Translations under genes and position numbers: made by a program | Notes under the pieces: generated by a model | The model's database searches: none | Seen by the model: the letters and a program-made list of their open reading frames with translations, nothing else | Told to the model about the DNA's origin: nothing | DNA from: an uncultured Clostridia bacterium | Lineage (GTDB): Bacteria; Bacillota; Clostridia; UBA1381 | Length of the DNA: 64,000 bases | Reading direction: 5' to 3' | NCBI GenBank assembly: GCA_934462715.1 | Contig: CAKSIJ010000002.1 | Span: 124,001 to 188,000, forward strand | Part shown: positions 50,879-58,455 of the stretch, piece after piece | Numbering within the stretch: the stretch's first letter is position 1 | Layout of the letters: every line of letters starts with the position of its first letter

Positions 50879-52863
50879 ATTGCGTCCACCTCCGCCATAA
50901 TTTGTTTGTTCATGAAGCCTTTAAGATCCATAGCGCCCGACATACAAGCAACGGTACATGCACCGCAGCCCTGACACACCGCTTCATTTACCGAAGCAAC
51001 ACGTCTTACTCTTGTTGTTCTGTCCGGCATTCTGAATTCTTTGTCTATATAAGTGATTGCGCCGTACGGGCAAACCTTTTCACAGGTTGAACAGCCGTTA
51101 CACATAAGCTCGTTTGAATGAGCAACGCACGGATTTCCGGTAAGCTTATCCTTGCACAGCAAGCCGATTACCTTAGAAGCCGCCGCACCTGCCTGTGCAA
51201 CCGTTTCGGGAATATCCTTAGGTCCCTGACAGGTACCCGACAAAAATACTCCGGCAGTCGGACTCTCAACAGGACGAAGCTTCGGGTGAGCCTCTGTAAA
51301 GAAGTCGTTTGTATCCATACTTGCGGTAAGCATTGTTGCAAGCGGTCTTGCCGACTTATCCGGCTCAATTGCGGCAGCAAGAACTACCATATCCGCATCA
51401 ATGTTAATCTGCTTTCCGCCGATCAGATCGGAGGCTCTTACTTTAAGCTTTTTGCCCTCCGGCGTAACCTTTCCGACCATACCCTTGATATAATGCACAC
51501 CGTAATCCTCAACGGCACGGCGGTAAAATTCATCAAAGTTTTTACCCGGTGTACGAACGTCAATGTAGAATACATAAACGTCTGTATCGGGGTACTTATC
51601 TCTTGTCAGCATTGCGTGCTTTGCGGTATACATACAGCAAATCTTTGAGCAATACTCTTTTCCCTTTTCTGCGCAAGCGTCACATCTTGAACCTACACAC
51701 TGCACGAATACTATCGTATGAGGATGTTCTCCGTCGGACGGTCTTAAAAGCGTACCCTGCGTCGGGCCTGCCGCATTCATCAGTCTTTCGTATTCCAATG
51801 ACGTCACAACGTCCTTTGACTGTGAATATGCGTACTCGTCAAACTTATCCATTGAAATGGGATTGAATCCCGTAGCAACAACTATTGCGCCGTATTTTTC
51901 CTTTATAAATTCGTCCTTTGCTTCATAATCTATCGCACCGGCGGTACATACCTTTGAGCAAAGTCCGCACTTTCCTGTTTTGAGCATTGTGCAGTAGTTC
52001 GGATCGATTGTTGCAACTTTAGGAACTGCCTGTGCAAAAGGAATATAAATTGCACGGCGGTTATCCATTCCGAGGTTGAACTCGTTCGGAACTTTCTTCT
52101 GCGGACATTTTTCGGTACAAGCGCCGCAGCCTGTACAAATATCCTCTTTAACAAATCTTGCACGCTTCTTGATTGTTACTTCAAAATTTCCCACAAAGCC
52201 GCCGACCTCGGTAACTTCGGAATATGAGAAAATTCTGACTTTTTCGTTTTGTGCAACGTCAACCATTTTCGGTGTAAGAATACAAGCCGCACAGTCGAGC
52301 GTCGGGAAAGTTTTATCAAGCTGTGCCATCTTTCCGCCTATTGTAGGCTTTGTCTCAACTATATCCACAGGGAATCCTGCATCGGCAATATCGAGCGCAG
52401 TCTGTATTCCTGCGATACCTCCGCCGATTACAAGCGCACGCTTTGTTACCGGGCTTTCTCCCGGAGTCAGCGGTGCGTTAAGGTTAACCTTTGCCACAGC
52501 AGCTTTGCCCAAAATTATAGCTTTCTCTGTACCTATCGGCATTTCCTTGTGAACCCATGAGCATTGCTCACGGATATTTGCAATTTCTACCATATACGGA
52601 TTAAGTCCGGCAGCTTTTGCAGTCTTTCTGAAGGTCGCTTCATGCATACGGGGCGAACATGAGCAGACTACTATTCCGGTAAGCTTATATTCCGCAATTG
52701 CATTTTTAATTATATCCTGTCCTGCCTGAGAACACATATATTGATAATCGGTGGAGAAAACAACTCCCGGCTCGCTTTTAAGAGCTTCGGCAACCGACTT
52801 GACATCTACTGTTCCGGCAATATTTGTTCCGCAATGACAGACAAATACTCCAATTCTCTGCAT
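50869..52863 (-). CDS. hdrA: HdrA-like electron-bifurcating flavoprotein
   Basis: HdrA carries the FAD that splits electron pairs in flavin-based electron bifurcation. The 664-residue protein has an N-terminal iron-sulfur region (VFVCHCG, Cys9/11, with further cysteines near 44, 67, 69 and 101) and the FAD fold GGGIAG at 147-152. A cluster-binding LDCAACILTPKM follows, then CTGCGACTEKCP and two C-terminal ferredoxin motifs (CNGCSTCEKVCP and CQGCGACTVACM) where ferredoxin is expected to be reduced. No selenocysteine or fused domain is seen, so this is the plain HdrA form. It lies between hdrC (16 bases away) and flxD (overlapping). Confidence 0.93.
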   Translation of the reverse strand: MQRIGVFVCHCGTNIAGTVDVKSVAEALKSEPGVVFSTDYQYMCSQAGQDIIKNAIAEYKLTGIVVCSCSPRMHEATFRKTAKAAGLNPYMVEIANIREQCSWVHKEMPIGTEKAIILGKAAVAKVNLNAPLTPGESPVTKRALVIGGGIAGIQTALDIADAGFPVDIVETKPTIGGKMAQLDKTFPTLDCAACILTPKMVDVAQNEKVRIFSYSEVTEVGGFVGNFEVTIKKRARFVKEDICTGCGACTEKCPQKKVPNEFNLGMDNRRAIYIPFAQAVPKVATIDPNYCTMLKTGKCGLCSKVCTAGAIDYEAKDEFIKEKYGAIVVATGFNPISMDKFDEYAYSQSKDVVTSLEYERLMNAAGPTQGTLLRPSDGEHPHTIVFVQCVGSRCDACAEKGKEYCSKICCMYTAKHAMLTRDKYPDTDVYVFYIDVRTPGKNFDEFYRRAVEDYGVHYIKGMVGKVTPEGKKLKVRASDLIGGKQINIDADMVVLAAAIEPDKSARPLATMLTASMDTNDFFTEAHPKLRPVESPTAGVFLSGTCQGPKDIPETVAQAGAAASKVIGLLCKDKLTGNPCVAHSNELMCNGCSTCEKVCPYGAITYIDKEFRMPDRTTRVRRVASVNEAVCQGCGACTVACMSGAMDLKGFMNKQIMAEVDAICK

Positions 52864-52879
52864 GGAATGTATCTCCTTT

Positions 52880-53272
52880 CTACTTTGAATATTTTCTGAA
52901 TGCGCTGACTATAGCCTGCTGGGGCATTTCATCGTCAAGCAATCCGGGTATATCTTCCGGCTTTAAGTGGTTAGCGCCCTTTTCACGAACCGTCACAAGT
53001 CTTATTGCTTCAATAAGCTTTGCCGGCTCAACGTTTCTCGGGCATCTGTCAACGCACGCAAAGCAGGACAGACATTTATAAATCGAATCCGATTTCATCA
53101 GTTCTTCAATTTCGCCGTTTTCGACCATATATACAAACTGGTGCGGATGATATTCCATTTCATCATAGGAGGGGCAGGTACCCGAGCATTTTCCGCATCT
53201 CATACACTTTAACGGATTAACTCCGCTCATGCGAAGTACCTGTTCTTTCAAACGTTCTTTCTTACTCAGCAT
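52880..53272 (-). CDS. hdrC: HdrC-like ferredoxin subunit
   Basis: This 130-residue protein carries two [4Fe-4S] motifs (CMRCGKCSGTCP and CLSCFACVDRCP) separated by a helical region, the standard HdrC layout. HdrC connects the HdrA flavin to the catalytic clusters of HdrB. Its start overlaps the hdrB stop by 11 bases. It has no membrane segment, so it is the soluble HdrC type. Confidence 0.92.
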   Translation of the reverse strand: MLSKKERLKEQVLRMSGVNPLKCMRCGKCSGTCPSYDEMEYHPHQFVYMVENGEIEELMKSDSIYKCLSCFACVDRCPRNVEPAKLIEAIRLVTVREKGANHLKPEDIPGLLDDEMPQQAIVSAFRKYSK

Positions 53273-54068
53273 GATTTTCCTCCTTTACGCCCAAAGCCTC
53301 GGCAAGCAATTCGGTAAAGTAAACTACCGGAATGTCGCTGCCATTCTTTATAAGATTATATCTGCAAAGAGGACAGGCGGTGACGATTAACTCCGCGCCG
53401 TTTCCTTTAGCACCGTCCGTTACGGCAGCGCTTTTCTTCTTTGCGGATTCTGCGTCCTCCAAAACCACATAACCGCCGCAGCATTCGTTTCTCTGCGCAT
53501 AGACTACGGGTTCTGCACCGAGCGCTTTAATAAAGTCCTCTAATATTTTCGGATTTTCGGGATCGTCAAAGCCCATAACCTTGCTTGGACGGAGCAGCAT
53601 ACATCCGTAGTAAGCCGCAATCTTCTTTCCCGTAAGCGGATTTTTTACCGCTTCTTTTATTTTGTCAAATCCAATCTTGTCACGCAGAAGCTCCAGGTAA
53701 TGGATAACCTCGGTTTCGCCGTTGTATGCCTCGCCCGAATCCTTTTCCTGAGCCATATAATTGTTTACCTTTTGGGCAAATTCTTCATTTGTCTGCATTT
53801 CATGATTGGTTTGCTTTATAACGTTATGACAGGCTGAACATACCGTAACAAGCGGCTGCTCGGCGTCCCTTGCTGCAATAAGAGCGCGTACGCTCGAAAG
53901 CTTTGACGCTATCTCGTCCTTTGCGCTTGAGTATACACCGCCGCAGCATTGCCAGTCCTTTATTTCGCAAAGCTCTGCACCTAATATTTCAGCGCATTTT
54001 CTTGCGTAAAAGTCAAGCTCTTTTGCCTTTGTACGAAGTGTACAGCCGGGAAAATAACTAACCTTCAT
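53262..54068 (-). CDS. hdrB: HdrB-like subunit with two CCG (non-cubane cluster) motifs
   Basis: The 268-residue protein has two complete cysteine-rich CCG repeats: Cys9-x31-Cys41/Cys42-x34-Cys77-x2-Cys80, and Cys156-x39-Cys196/Cys197-x34-Cys232-x2-Cys235. In methanogens these bind the paired non-cubane [4Fe-4S] clusters that cleave the CoM-S-S-CoB disulfide. In bacteria the natural acceptor is usually unknown. Here the downstream frdBA genes suggest that HdrB hands electrons to FrdB, recalling the HdrB-FrdB fusion TfrB of methanogen thiol:fumarate reductase. It is the first gene of the operon, with a promoter at 54103-54131. Confidence 0.92.
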   Translation of the reverse strand: MKVSYFPGCTLRTKAKELDFYARKCAEILGAELCEIKDWQCCGGVYSSAKDEIASKLSSVRALIAARDAEQPLVTVCSACHNVIKQTNHEMQTNEEFAQKVNNYMAQEKDSGEAYNGETEVIHYLELLRDKIGFDKIKEAVKNPLTGKKIAAYYGCMLLRPSKVMGFDDPENPKILEDFIKALGAEPVVYAQRNECCGGYVVLEDAESAKKKSAAVTDGAKGNGAELIVTACPLCRYNLIKNGSDIPVVYFTELLAEALGVKEENHAE

Positions 54069-54102
54069 TGATTTACCTCCATGTTGTTTATCTTGCGTAC
54101 AG

Positions 54103-54131
54103 ATTATATGTCCGCAAATTTATAAAAACAA
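54103..54131 (-). promoter_or_regulatory. Promoter of the hdr-flx-frd operon
   Basis: On the minus strand TTGTTT (54126-54131) and TATAAT (54103-54108) are separated by 17 bases, about 35 bases before the hdrB start. The 103-base tandem repeats lie just upstream. I found no convincing Rex site here. Confidence 0.5.
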
Positions 54132-54147
54132 ATTACTTATCTCTTTA

Positions 54148-54374
54148 ATGCACAGCTTATGCTTTGCATAATGCGGAGCAGAAGCAAGCAGGTTGTCTTT
54201 ATTTGGGACGCAGTCGTACGATGGTACTTCAAGTCACAAATAAAGGCGAGATGCGCAGCTTATGCTTTGCATAATGCGGAGCAGAAACAAGCAGATTGTC
54301 TTTATTTGGGACGCAGTCGTACGATGGTACTTCAAGTCACAAATAAAGGCGAGATGCGCAGCTTATGCTTCGCA
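54148..54374. repeat. Tandem 103-bp repeat, two full copies and one partial
   Basis: Copies lie at 54148-54250, 54251-54353 and 54354-54374. The two full copies differ at about three positions. Each contains a 9-bp stem (CTTTATTTG with CAAATAAAG), with GTAC..GTAC pairing in its loop, and an ATGC/GCAT stem. The last partial copy ends exactly at the fumC stop codon. The array lies between fumC and the hdrB promoter. It contains plus-strand frames, but these simply repeat the unit and are not credible genes. Confidence 0.9.
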
Positions 54375-55751
54375 TTAAACCATCTGCTCCGGATGGAAAA
54401 CCTCATCAAATTTCTCCGGTGTCAGGAATCCCAATTCCACACAAGCCTCTTTTAAAGAAATGTTATCCTTAAATGCCTTTTTGGCTGTTTTTGCCGCGTT
54501 TTCATAACCAATATAGGGGTTAAGAGCGGTAACAAGCATAAGAGAATTATGCAGATTGTGGTGCATTTTTTCTTTGTTTGCCGTAATTCCCACTGCGCAT
54601 TTATTGTTAAAGGAAACAATAGCTTCGGCAAGAAGTCTTGCGGATTGCAGGAAATTATAAGCGGCAACGGGCATGAACACGTTAAGCTCAAAGTTACCCT
54701 GAGAAGCCGCCATACCGACAGCAACGTCATTACCCATAACCTGAACGGCAACCATTGTTACGGCTTCACATTGAGTAGGATTAACCTTACCGGGCATTAT
54801 TGACGAACCGGGTTCGTTTTCCGGAATGTGAATTTCACCAAGACCATCACGGGGACCGGAAGCAAGCCAACGTACATCGTTTGCAATCTTCATCATGTCG
54901 CAGGCAAGCGCTTTGATTGCTCCGTGCGCAAAAACGATTTCGTCCTTTGATGTTAATGCATGGAACTTGTTTTCTGCCGTTACAAAGGGTTTTCCGGTAA
55001 GCTCAGCAACCTTAGCGGCTACAAGCTCCGAAAATCCTTTCGGTGCGTTAAGACCGGTTCCTACGGCAGTACCGCCGAGTGCAAGTCCCAAAAGTGGCTT
55101 TACGGCAAGTTTCAGCAACTCAACATCACGCTCCAAGCTTGATCTCCAGCCGCTGATTTCCTGGCTGAATTTGATAGGTGTTGCGTCCTGCAAGTGAGTT
55201 CTTCCGGACTTTACAATGCCCTCGTTTTCAGCCTCAAGTCTTTTAAAGGTTTCAATCAAAAGCTCCACAGCCGGCAGAAGCTTATCCTCAACCGCCGTTA
55301 CGGCTGAAATGTGCATAGCTGTCGGGAATGTGTCGTTTGACGACTGGCTCATGTTGATGTCGTCATTCGGGTGAGCAAGCTTTTTGCCGGCAATCTGATT
55401 TGCACGGTTGGCTATAACCTCATTGGCATTCATGTTCGACTGAGTACCCGAACCGGTCTGCCATACAACAAGCGGAAAATGTCCGTTCAGCTCGCCCGAG
55501 ATAACCTCATCACAGGCTTTTGTGATTGCGCTGAGTTTTTCAGCGGTCATTTTTTCGGGTTTGAGTTCCGCATTGGCAAGCGCCGCAGCTTTCTTTAAAA
55601 TACCGAATGCATGGGTAATCTCTCTCGGCATGGTTTCAATGTCAACTCCGATTTCAAAATTCTCATGACTTCTTTGGGTTTGCGCACCCCAAAGTCTGTC
55701 TGCCGGAACTTTCATCTCTCCCATAGAATCGTGTTCAATACGATATTCCAT
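54375..55751 (-). CDS. fumC: Class II fumarase
   Basis: FumC interconverts malate and fumarate without an iron-sulfur cluster, in the cytoplasm. The 458-residue product has the superfamily signature GSSIMPGKVNPTQCE and the B-site/A-site region TGSGTQSNMNANEVIANRA. The RANQ form and TGSGTQSNMN favour fumarase over aspartase, which usually reads NAGAGTSVNMN. The frame opens at 55790, but ATG 55751 lies 8 bases after GGGAGG. It sits between malate dehydrogenase and hdrB, which indicates the direction malate to fumarate for the reductive succinate branch. Confidence 0.95.
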   Translation of the reverse strand: MEYRIEHDSMGEMKVPADRLWGAQTQRSHENFEIGVDIETMPREITHAFGILKKAAALANAELKPEKMTAEKLSAITKACDEVISGELNGHFPLVVWQTGSGTQSNMNANEVIANRANQIAGKKLAHPNDDINMSQSSNDTFPTAMHISAVTAVEDKLLPAVELLIETFKRLEAENEGIVKSGRTHLQDATPIKFSQEISGWRSSLERDVELLKLAVKPLLGLALGGTAVGTGLNAPKGFSELVAAKVAELTGKPFVTAENKFHALTSKDEIVFAHGAIKALACDMMKIANDVRWLASGPRDGLGEIHIPENEPGSSIMPGKVNPTQCEAVTMVAVQVMGNDVAVGMAASQGNFELNVFMPVAAYNFLQSARLLAEAIVSFNNKCAVGITANKEKMHHNLHNSLMLVTALNPYIGYENAAKTAKKAFKDNISLKEACVELGFLTPEKFDEVFHPEQMV

Positions 55752-55885
55752 TGTTTTATCCTCCCTGTTTTTTAAAAACAATAAAAACATAAAAAAATGT
55801 TTAAATTCAAAATTAATGCATAAACTAATTACAGAAATCGGCTCGCCGAATGATACATTACAGCGAAACAGACCCGCATTGTACC

Positions 55886-55929
55886 GAAAATAAGCGGAAA
55901 ATCCCCTTGATTTTCGGGACGTCCGCTTA
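55886..55929 (-). terminator. Terminator after the malate dehydrogenase gene
   Basis: TAAGCGGA pairs with TCCGCTTA with inner CCC/GGG pairing, followed by TTTTC on the minus strand, just after the mdh stop. It implies that fumC has a separate promoter or depends on readthrough. Confidence 0.7.
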
Positions 55930-55934
55930 TTAAC

Positions 55935-56879
55935 TTAAATATCCAGGTTTTTAATAACTTCCTTGAGTGTATCTGCGCTCTTGCGGAGCTTAATAATTTC
56001 TTCATCGGTGAGAGGCATAAGAACCTTAGATCTTGCGCCGTCCTTTCCGATAATGTTCAGTACGCTCAAAGCAACGTCGTCAACGCCGTATTCGCCGTGC
56101 ATCATGGTAGATACGGTCATAGTTGTATCAATACCGGTAAGAATACACTTGCAGATATGACAGACAGAAGCAGAAACGGCATAAAAGGTTGCGCCCTTTC
56201 TTTCTATAACTATACCGCCCGATTTGCGGACATACTGCTCAACGTCCTCGCTCTTGAATTTCGGATATTCCATACCGCTGCCCTTAATCAGATTGTCACA
56301 TTCAAAGATCGGCACATTAGAAATGTTTGCAACCGACCACGGAATGAATGACGAATCGCCGTGTTCGCCGAATACATATGCATGAACGTTGCTCTGGCTT
56401 ATGCTGTAGTATTCCGAAAGTCTTGATCTCAGACGTGCGGTATCGAGAATAGTTCCCGAACCTATAATGTGGTTTTCCGGAAGACCCGACTTCTTGCAGA
56501 ATGTGTAGGTCAGTACGTCAACCGGGTTGCTGACAATAATATAGGTTGCGTCCGGGGCATACTTTGTGATTTCCGGAATAATTGACTTTGTGATGTTTAC
56601 GTTTGTCTGTGCAAGCTCCAAGCGTGACTGTCCGATTTTTCTTGCAATTCCCGATGTCAGGATTACAATGTTTGAACCCTTTGCGTCACTGTAGCTTCCT
56701 GCATAAATCGAACAGGCACCGCAAAACGGAGTACCTTGACGAATATCCAGAGCCTCACCGAGAGCTTTTTCGTTGTTGATGTCAATCATGACAATTTCTG
56801 AAGCAATTCCCATAACCGTTAATGTGTAAGCTATGGTGGAACCAACGCTTCCTGTTCCGATAATAGATATTTTGTTCAT
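55935..56879 (-). CDS. mdh: Lactate/malate dehydrogenase family protein, predicted malate dehydrogenase
   Basis: This 314-residue NAD-dependent 2-hydroxyacid dehydrogenase has a Rossmann fold (IGTGSVGSTIAYTL) and NAD-selective Asp33 after MI. The catalytic His is in GEHGDSS and the substrate Arg in DTARLR. The specificity residue on the mobile loop is Arg80 (GIARKIGQSR), which corresponds to Arg102 of malate dehydrogenases; lactate dehydrogenases have Gln (NQKPGE). Swapping that residue is the textbook switch from lactate to malate. With fumC directly downstream this supports oxaloacetate to malate. Automatic annotation may call it L-lactate dehydrogenase. Rex-like sites overlap its promoter. 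Confidence 0.85.
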   Translation of the reverse strand: MNKISIIGTGSVGSTIAYTLTVMGIASEIVMIDINNEKALGEALDIRQGTPFCGACSIYAGSYSDAKGSNIVILTSGIARKIGQSRLELAQTNVNITKSIIPEITKYAPDATYIIVSNPVDVLTYTFCKKSGLPENHIIGSGTILDTARLRSRLSEYYSISQSNVHAYVFGEHGDSSFIPWSVANISNVPIFECDNLIKGSGMEYPKFKSEDVEQYVRKSGGIVIERKGATFYAVSASVCHICKCILTGIDTTMTVSTMMHGEYGVDDVALSVLNIIGKDGARSKVLMPLTDEEIIKLRKSADTLKEVIKNLDI

Positions 56880-56922
56880 ATCGCACCTTCTCTGTTCTTG
56901 TCGAAATTTGTAACATAATATG

Positions 56923-56940
56923 TTGTTATAATTTTAACAC
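56923..56940. promoter_or_regulatory. Rex-like operator 1, overlapping the mdh -10 element
   Basis: TTGTTAT-AATT-TTAACAC matches the Clostridia Rex consensus TTGTTAA-N4-TTAACAA with two differences. It covers the -10 hexamer at 56931-56936, so a bound Rex repressor would block the promoter when NADH is low. Confidence 0.65.
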
Positions 56941-56959
56941 AATTTATTCTGTTTGTAAA
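56931..56959 (-). promoter_or_regulatory. Promoter of mdh
   Basis: On the minus strand TTTACA (56954-56959) and TAAAAT (56931-56936) are separated by 17 bases, about 50 bases before the mdh start. Confidence 0.6.
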
Positions 56960-57006
56960 TAGTTTATTGTGTATATCGGTAATATATTTATAGATATAGC
57001 ACTATG

Positions 57007-57024
57007 TTGTTAAAATTATAACAG
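57007..57024. promoter_or_regulatory. Rex-like operator 2, upstream of the mdh promoter
   Basis: TTGTTAA-AATT-ATAACAG differs from the Rex consensus at two positions. It lies 67 bases before the -10 element. A third, degenerate copy with one base less spacing (TTGTTACTAATCAACAA) lies at 57030-57046. Confidence 0.6.
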
Positions 57025-57077
57025 TCGGTTTGTTACTAATCAACAAGGCTTTTCAGATGTCCCGATCCGGCGCAAAA

Positions 57078-57503
57078 TTACTTTGATCTGCTTTCTCCTG
57101 CGTCACAGTAAATACATCTGTATATGCCCTTTGCACGGTTTGTAAGTCTGAAAACGTGCGGCAGCTCCTGTTCAACCGACGTTATGCATCTCGGATTTCT
57201 GCACTTTATTATATCCGTGATTTTTTCCGGCAGCTCCAGATGAAGTCTGTTATATATTTTTGAGTCCTTTATAAAATTAACCGTTATTCCCGGGTCGATA
57301 TATCCCAAAACGTCAAAATTTATATCAATAACCGAATTGATTTTTAAAATATCCTTTTTTCCCATTTTAACGCTCGGACAGTTTTTAATTATAGCAACCT
57401 GGCAATCGAGTGCGTCAAGCTTTAAAGCTTCGTATATTTTCATAGCGTTTCCGGCTTTTATGTGGTCGAGGACTATTCCCTCGCTGATTGGATTTACCAA
57501 CAT
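57078..57503 (-). CDS. pyrI: Aspartate carbamoyltransferase regulatory subunit
   Basis: PyrI binds CTP/ATP and gives allosteric control to PyrB. The 141-residue product has the allosteric ferredoxin-like domain (GIVLDHIKAGNAMKIYEAL) and a C-terminal zinc domain with Cys101, Cys106, Cys130 and Cys133. All four ligands are present, so it should assemble with PyrB. It starts one base after the pyrB stop and ends the pyr operon; no clear terminator follows before the mdh regulatory region. Confidence 0.95.
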   Translation of the reverse strand: MLVNPISEGIVLDHIKAGNAMKIYEALKLDALDCQVAIIKNCPSVKMGKKDILKINSVIDINFDVLGYIDPGITVNFIKDSKIYNRLHLELPEKITDIIKCRNPRCITSVEQELPHVFRLTNRAKGIYRCIYCDAGESRSK

Positions 57504-57504
57504 T

Positions 57505-58419
57505 TCAATTCACTCCCAACAATTTCATAATCAGTGCCATTCTTATAAATTTACCGTTCAGCACCTGTTTAAAATAGCACGCTCTTACGTCATCGTCAAC
57601 CTCTGCGGCTATTTCGTTCACTCTCGGCAGAGGGTGGAGTATTATCAAGTCCTTTTTGGCATTTTCAAGCTTTTTCATATCGAGAATATATGTGTCCCTC
57701 AATCTGATGTAATCCGCTTCGTTGAAAAACCTTTCCTGCTGAACTCTTGTCATGTACAGAATATCAAGCTCGGGCATAATGCTTTCAAGATCTCTTGTTT
57801 CAACATATTCTATGCCCTTTTCTTCGAGAATTTCTTCCTTAATATATTCCGGAATAACAAGTTCGCTCGGAGAAATAAGAACCATTTTAATGTTGCTGTG
57901 CTCCGATAATGCACTGATTAATGAATGTACGGTTCTTCCGAACTTTAAATCTCCGCAAAAGCCTATGCACAGATTATCAAGTCTGCCCTTTTCCCTCTTT
58001 ATCGTAAGCAAATCAGTCAGGGTCTGAGTCGGATGATTGTGACCGCCGTCACCGGCATTTATTACAGGTATTGACGCTTTTTGAGCCGCAACCATCGGCG
58101 CGCCCTCTTTCGGGTGGCGCATTGCGATTATATCTGCATAGCAGCTGACAACTCTTGCGGTATCGGCTACCGTTTCGCCCTTTGACGCAGAGCTTGTGTT
58201 TGCCGAAGCAAATCCCAAAACCTGACCGCCCAGCTCATACATTGCCGCCTCAAAGCTAAGACGTGTTCTGGTAGACGGCTCATAAAACAATGTCGCAAGC
58301 TTTTTTCCCTCGCACTTATGAGCATACTTTGAGGGATTTTCTATTATATCCTCCGCTGTTTCTATCAGCTCGTCTATTTCTCCGACAGTAAGCTCCTTTA
58401 TATCTATAAGACTTCTCAT
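57505..58419 (-). CDS. pyrB: Aspartate carbamoyltransferase catalytic subunit
   Basis: PyrB condenses carbamoyl phosphate with aspartate in de novo pyrimidine synthesis. The 304-residue product has the carbamoyl-phosphate site FYEPSTRTRLSFEAAM, then the HPTQTLTD motif and HPLPRVNEI for aspartate binding. It is the sixth gene of the operon, followed directly by its regulatory subunit gene pyrI, which indicates a dodecameric, CTP-regulated enzyme like that of E. coli. Confidence 0.96.
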   Translation of the reverse strand: MRSLIDIKELTVGEIDELIETAEDIIENPSKYAHKCEGKKLATLFYEPSTRTRLSFEAAMYELGGQVLGFASANTSSASKGETVADTARVVSCYADIIAMRHPKEGAPMVAAQKASIPVINAGDGGHNHPTQTLTDLLTIKREKGRLDNLCIGFCGDLKFGRTVHSLISALSEHSNIKMVLISPSELVIPEYIKEEILEEKGIEYVETRDLESIMPELDILYMTRVQQERFFNEADYIRLRDTYILDMKKLENAKKDLIILHPLPRVNEIAAEVDDDVRACYFKQVLNGKFIRMALIMKLLGVN

Positions 58420-58455
58420 TTTCTGCTCCTTTCGTTTTCACCCTTTAAATCAAAA

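Noticed and set aside
54159..54455. Plus-strand 98-codon frame with an internal peptide repeat
   Set aside because: The peptide repeat is only the translation of the 103-base DNA repeat, it has no ribosome site and runs antisense into fumC.
55752..55885. Rex-like site upstream of fumC
   Set aside because: The palindromes there (TGTTTTTAAAAAACA type) lack the TTGTTA/TAACAA half-sites and are better explained as AT-rich stems.
55935..56879. L-lactate dehydrogenase
   Set aside because: The specificity-loop residue is Arg80, as in malate dehydrogenases, and fumC follows directly. The possibility remains open until assayed.
57337..57909. Plus-strand frame of 190 codons
   Set aside because: It spans pyrI and pyrB in antisense and crosses their junction. 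Both genes are full length with conserved motifs.
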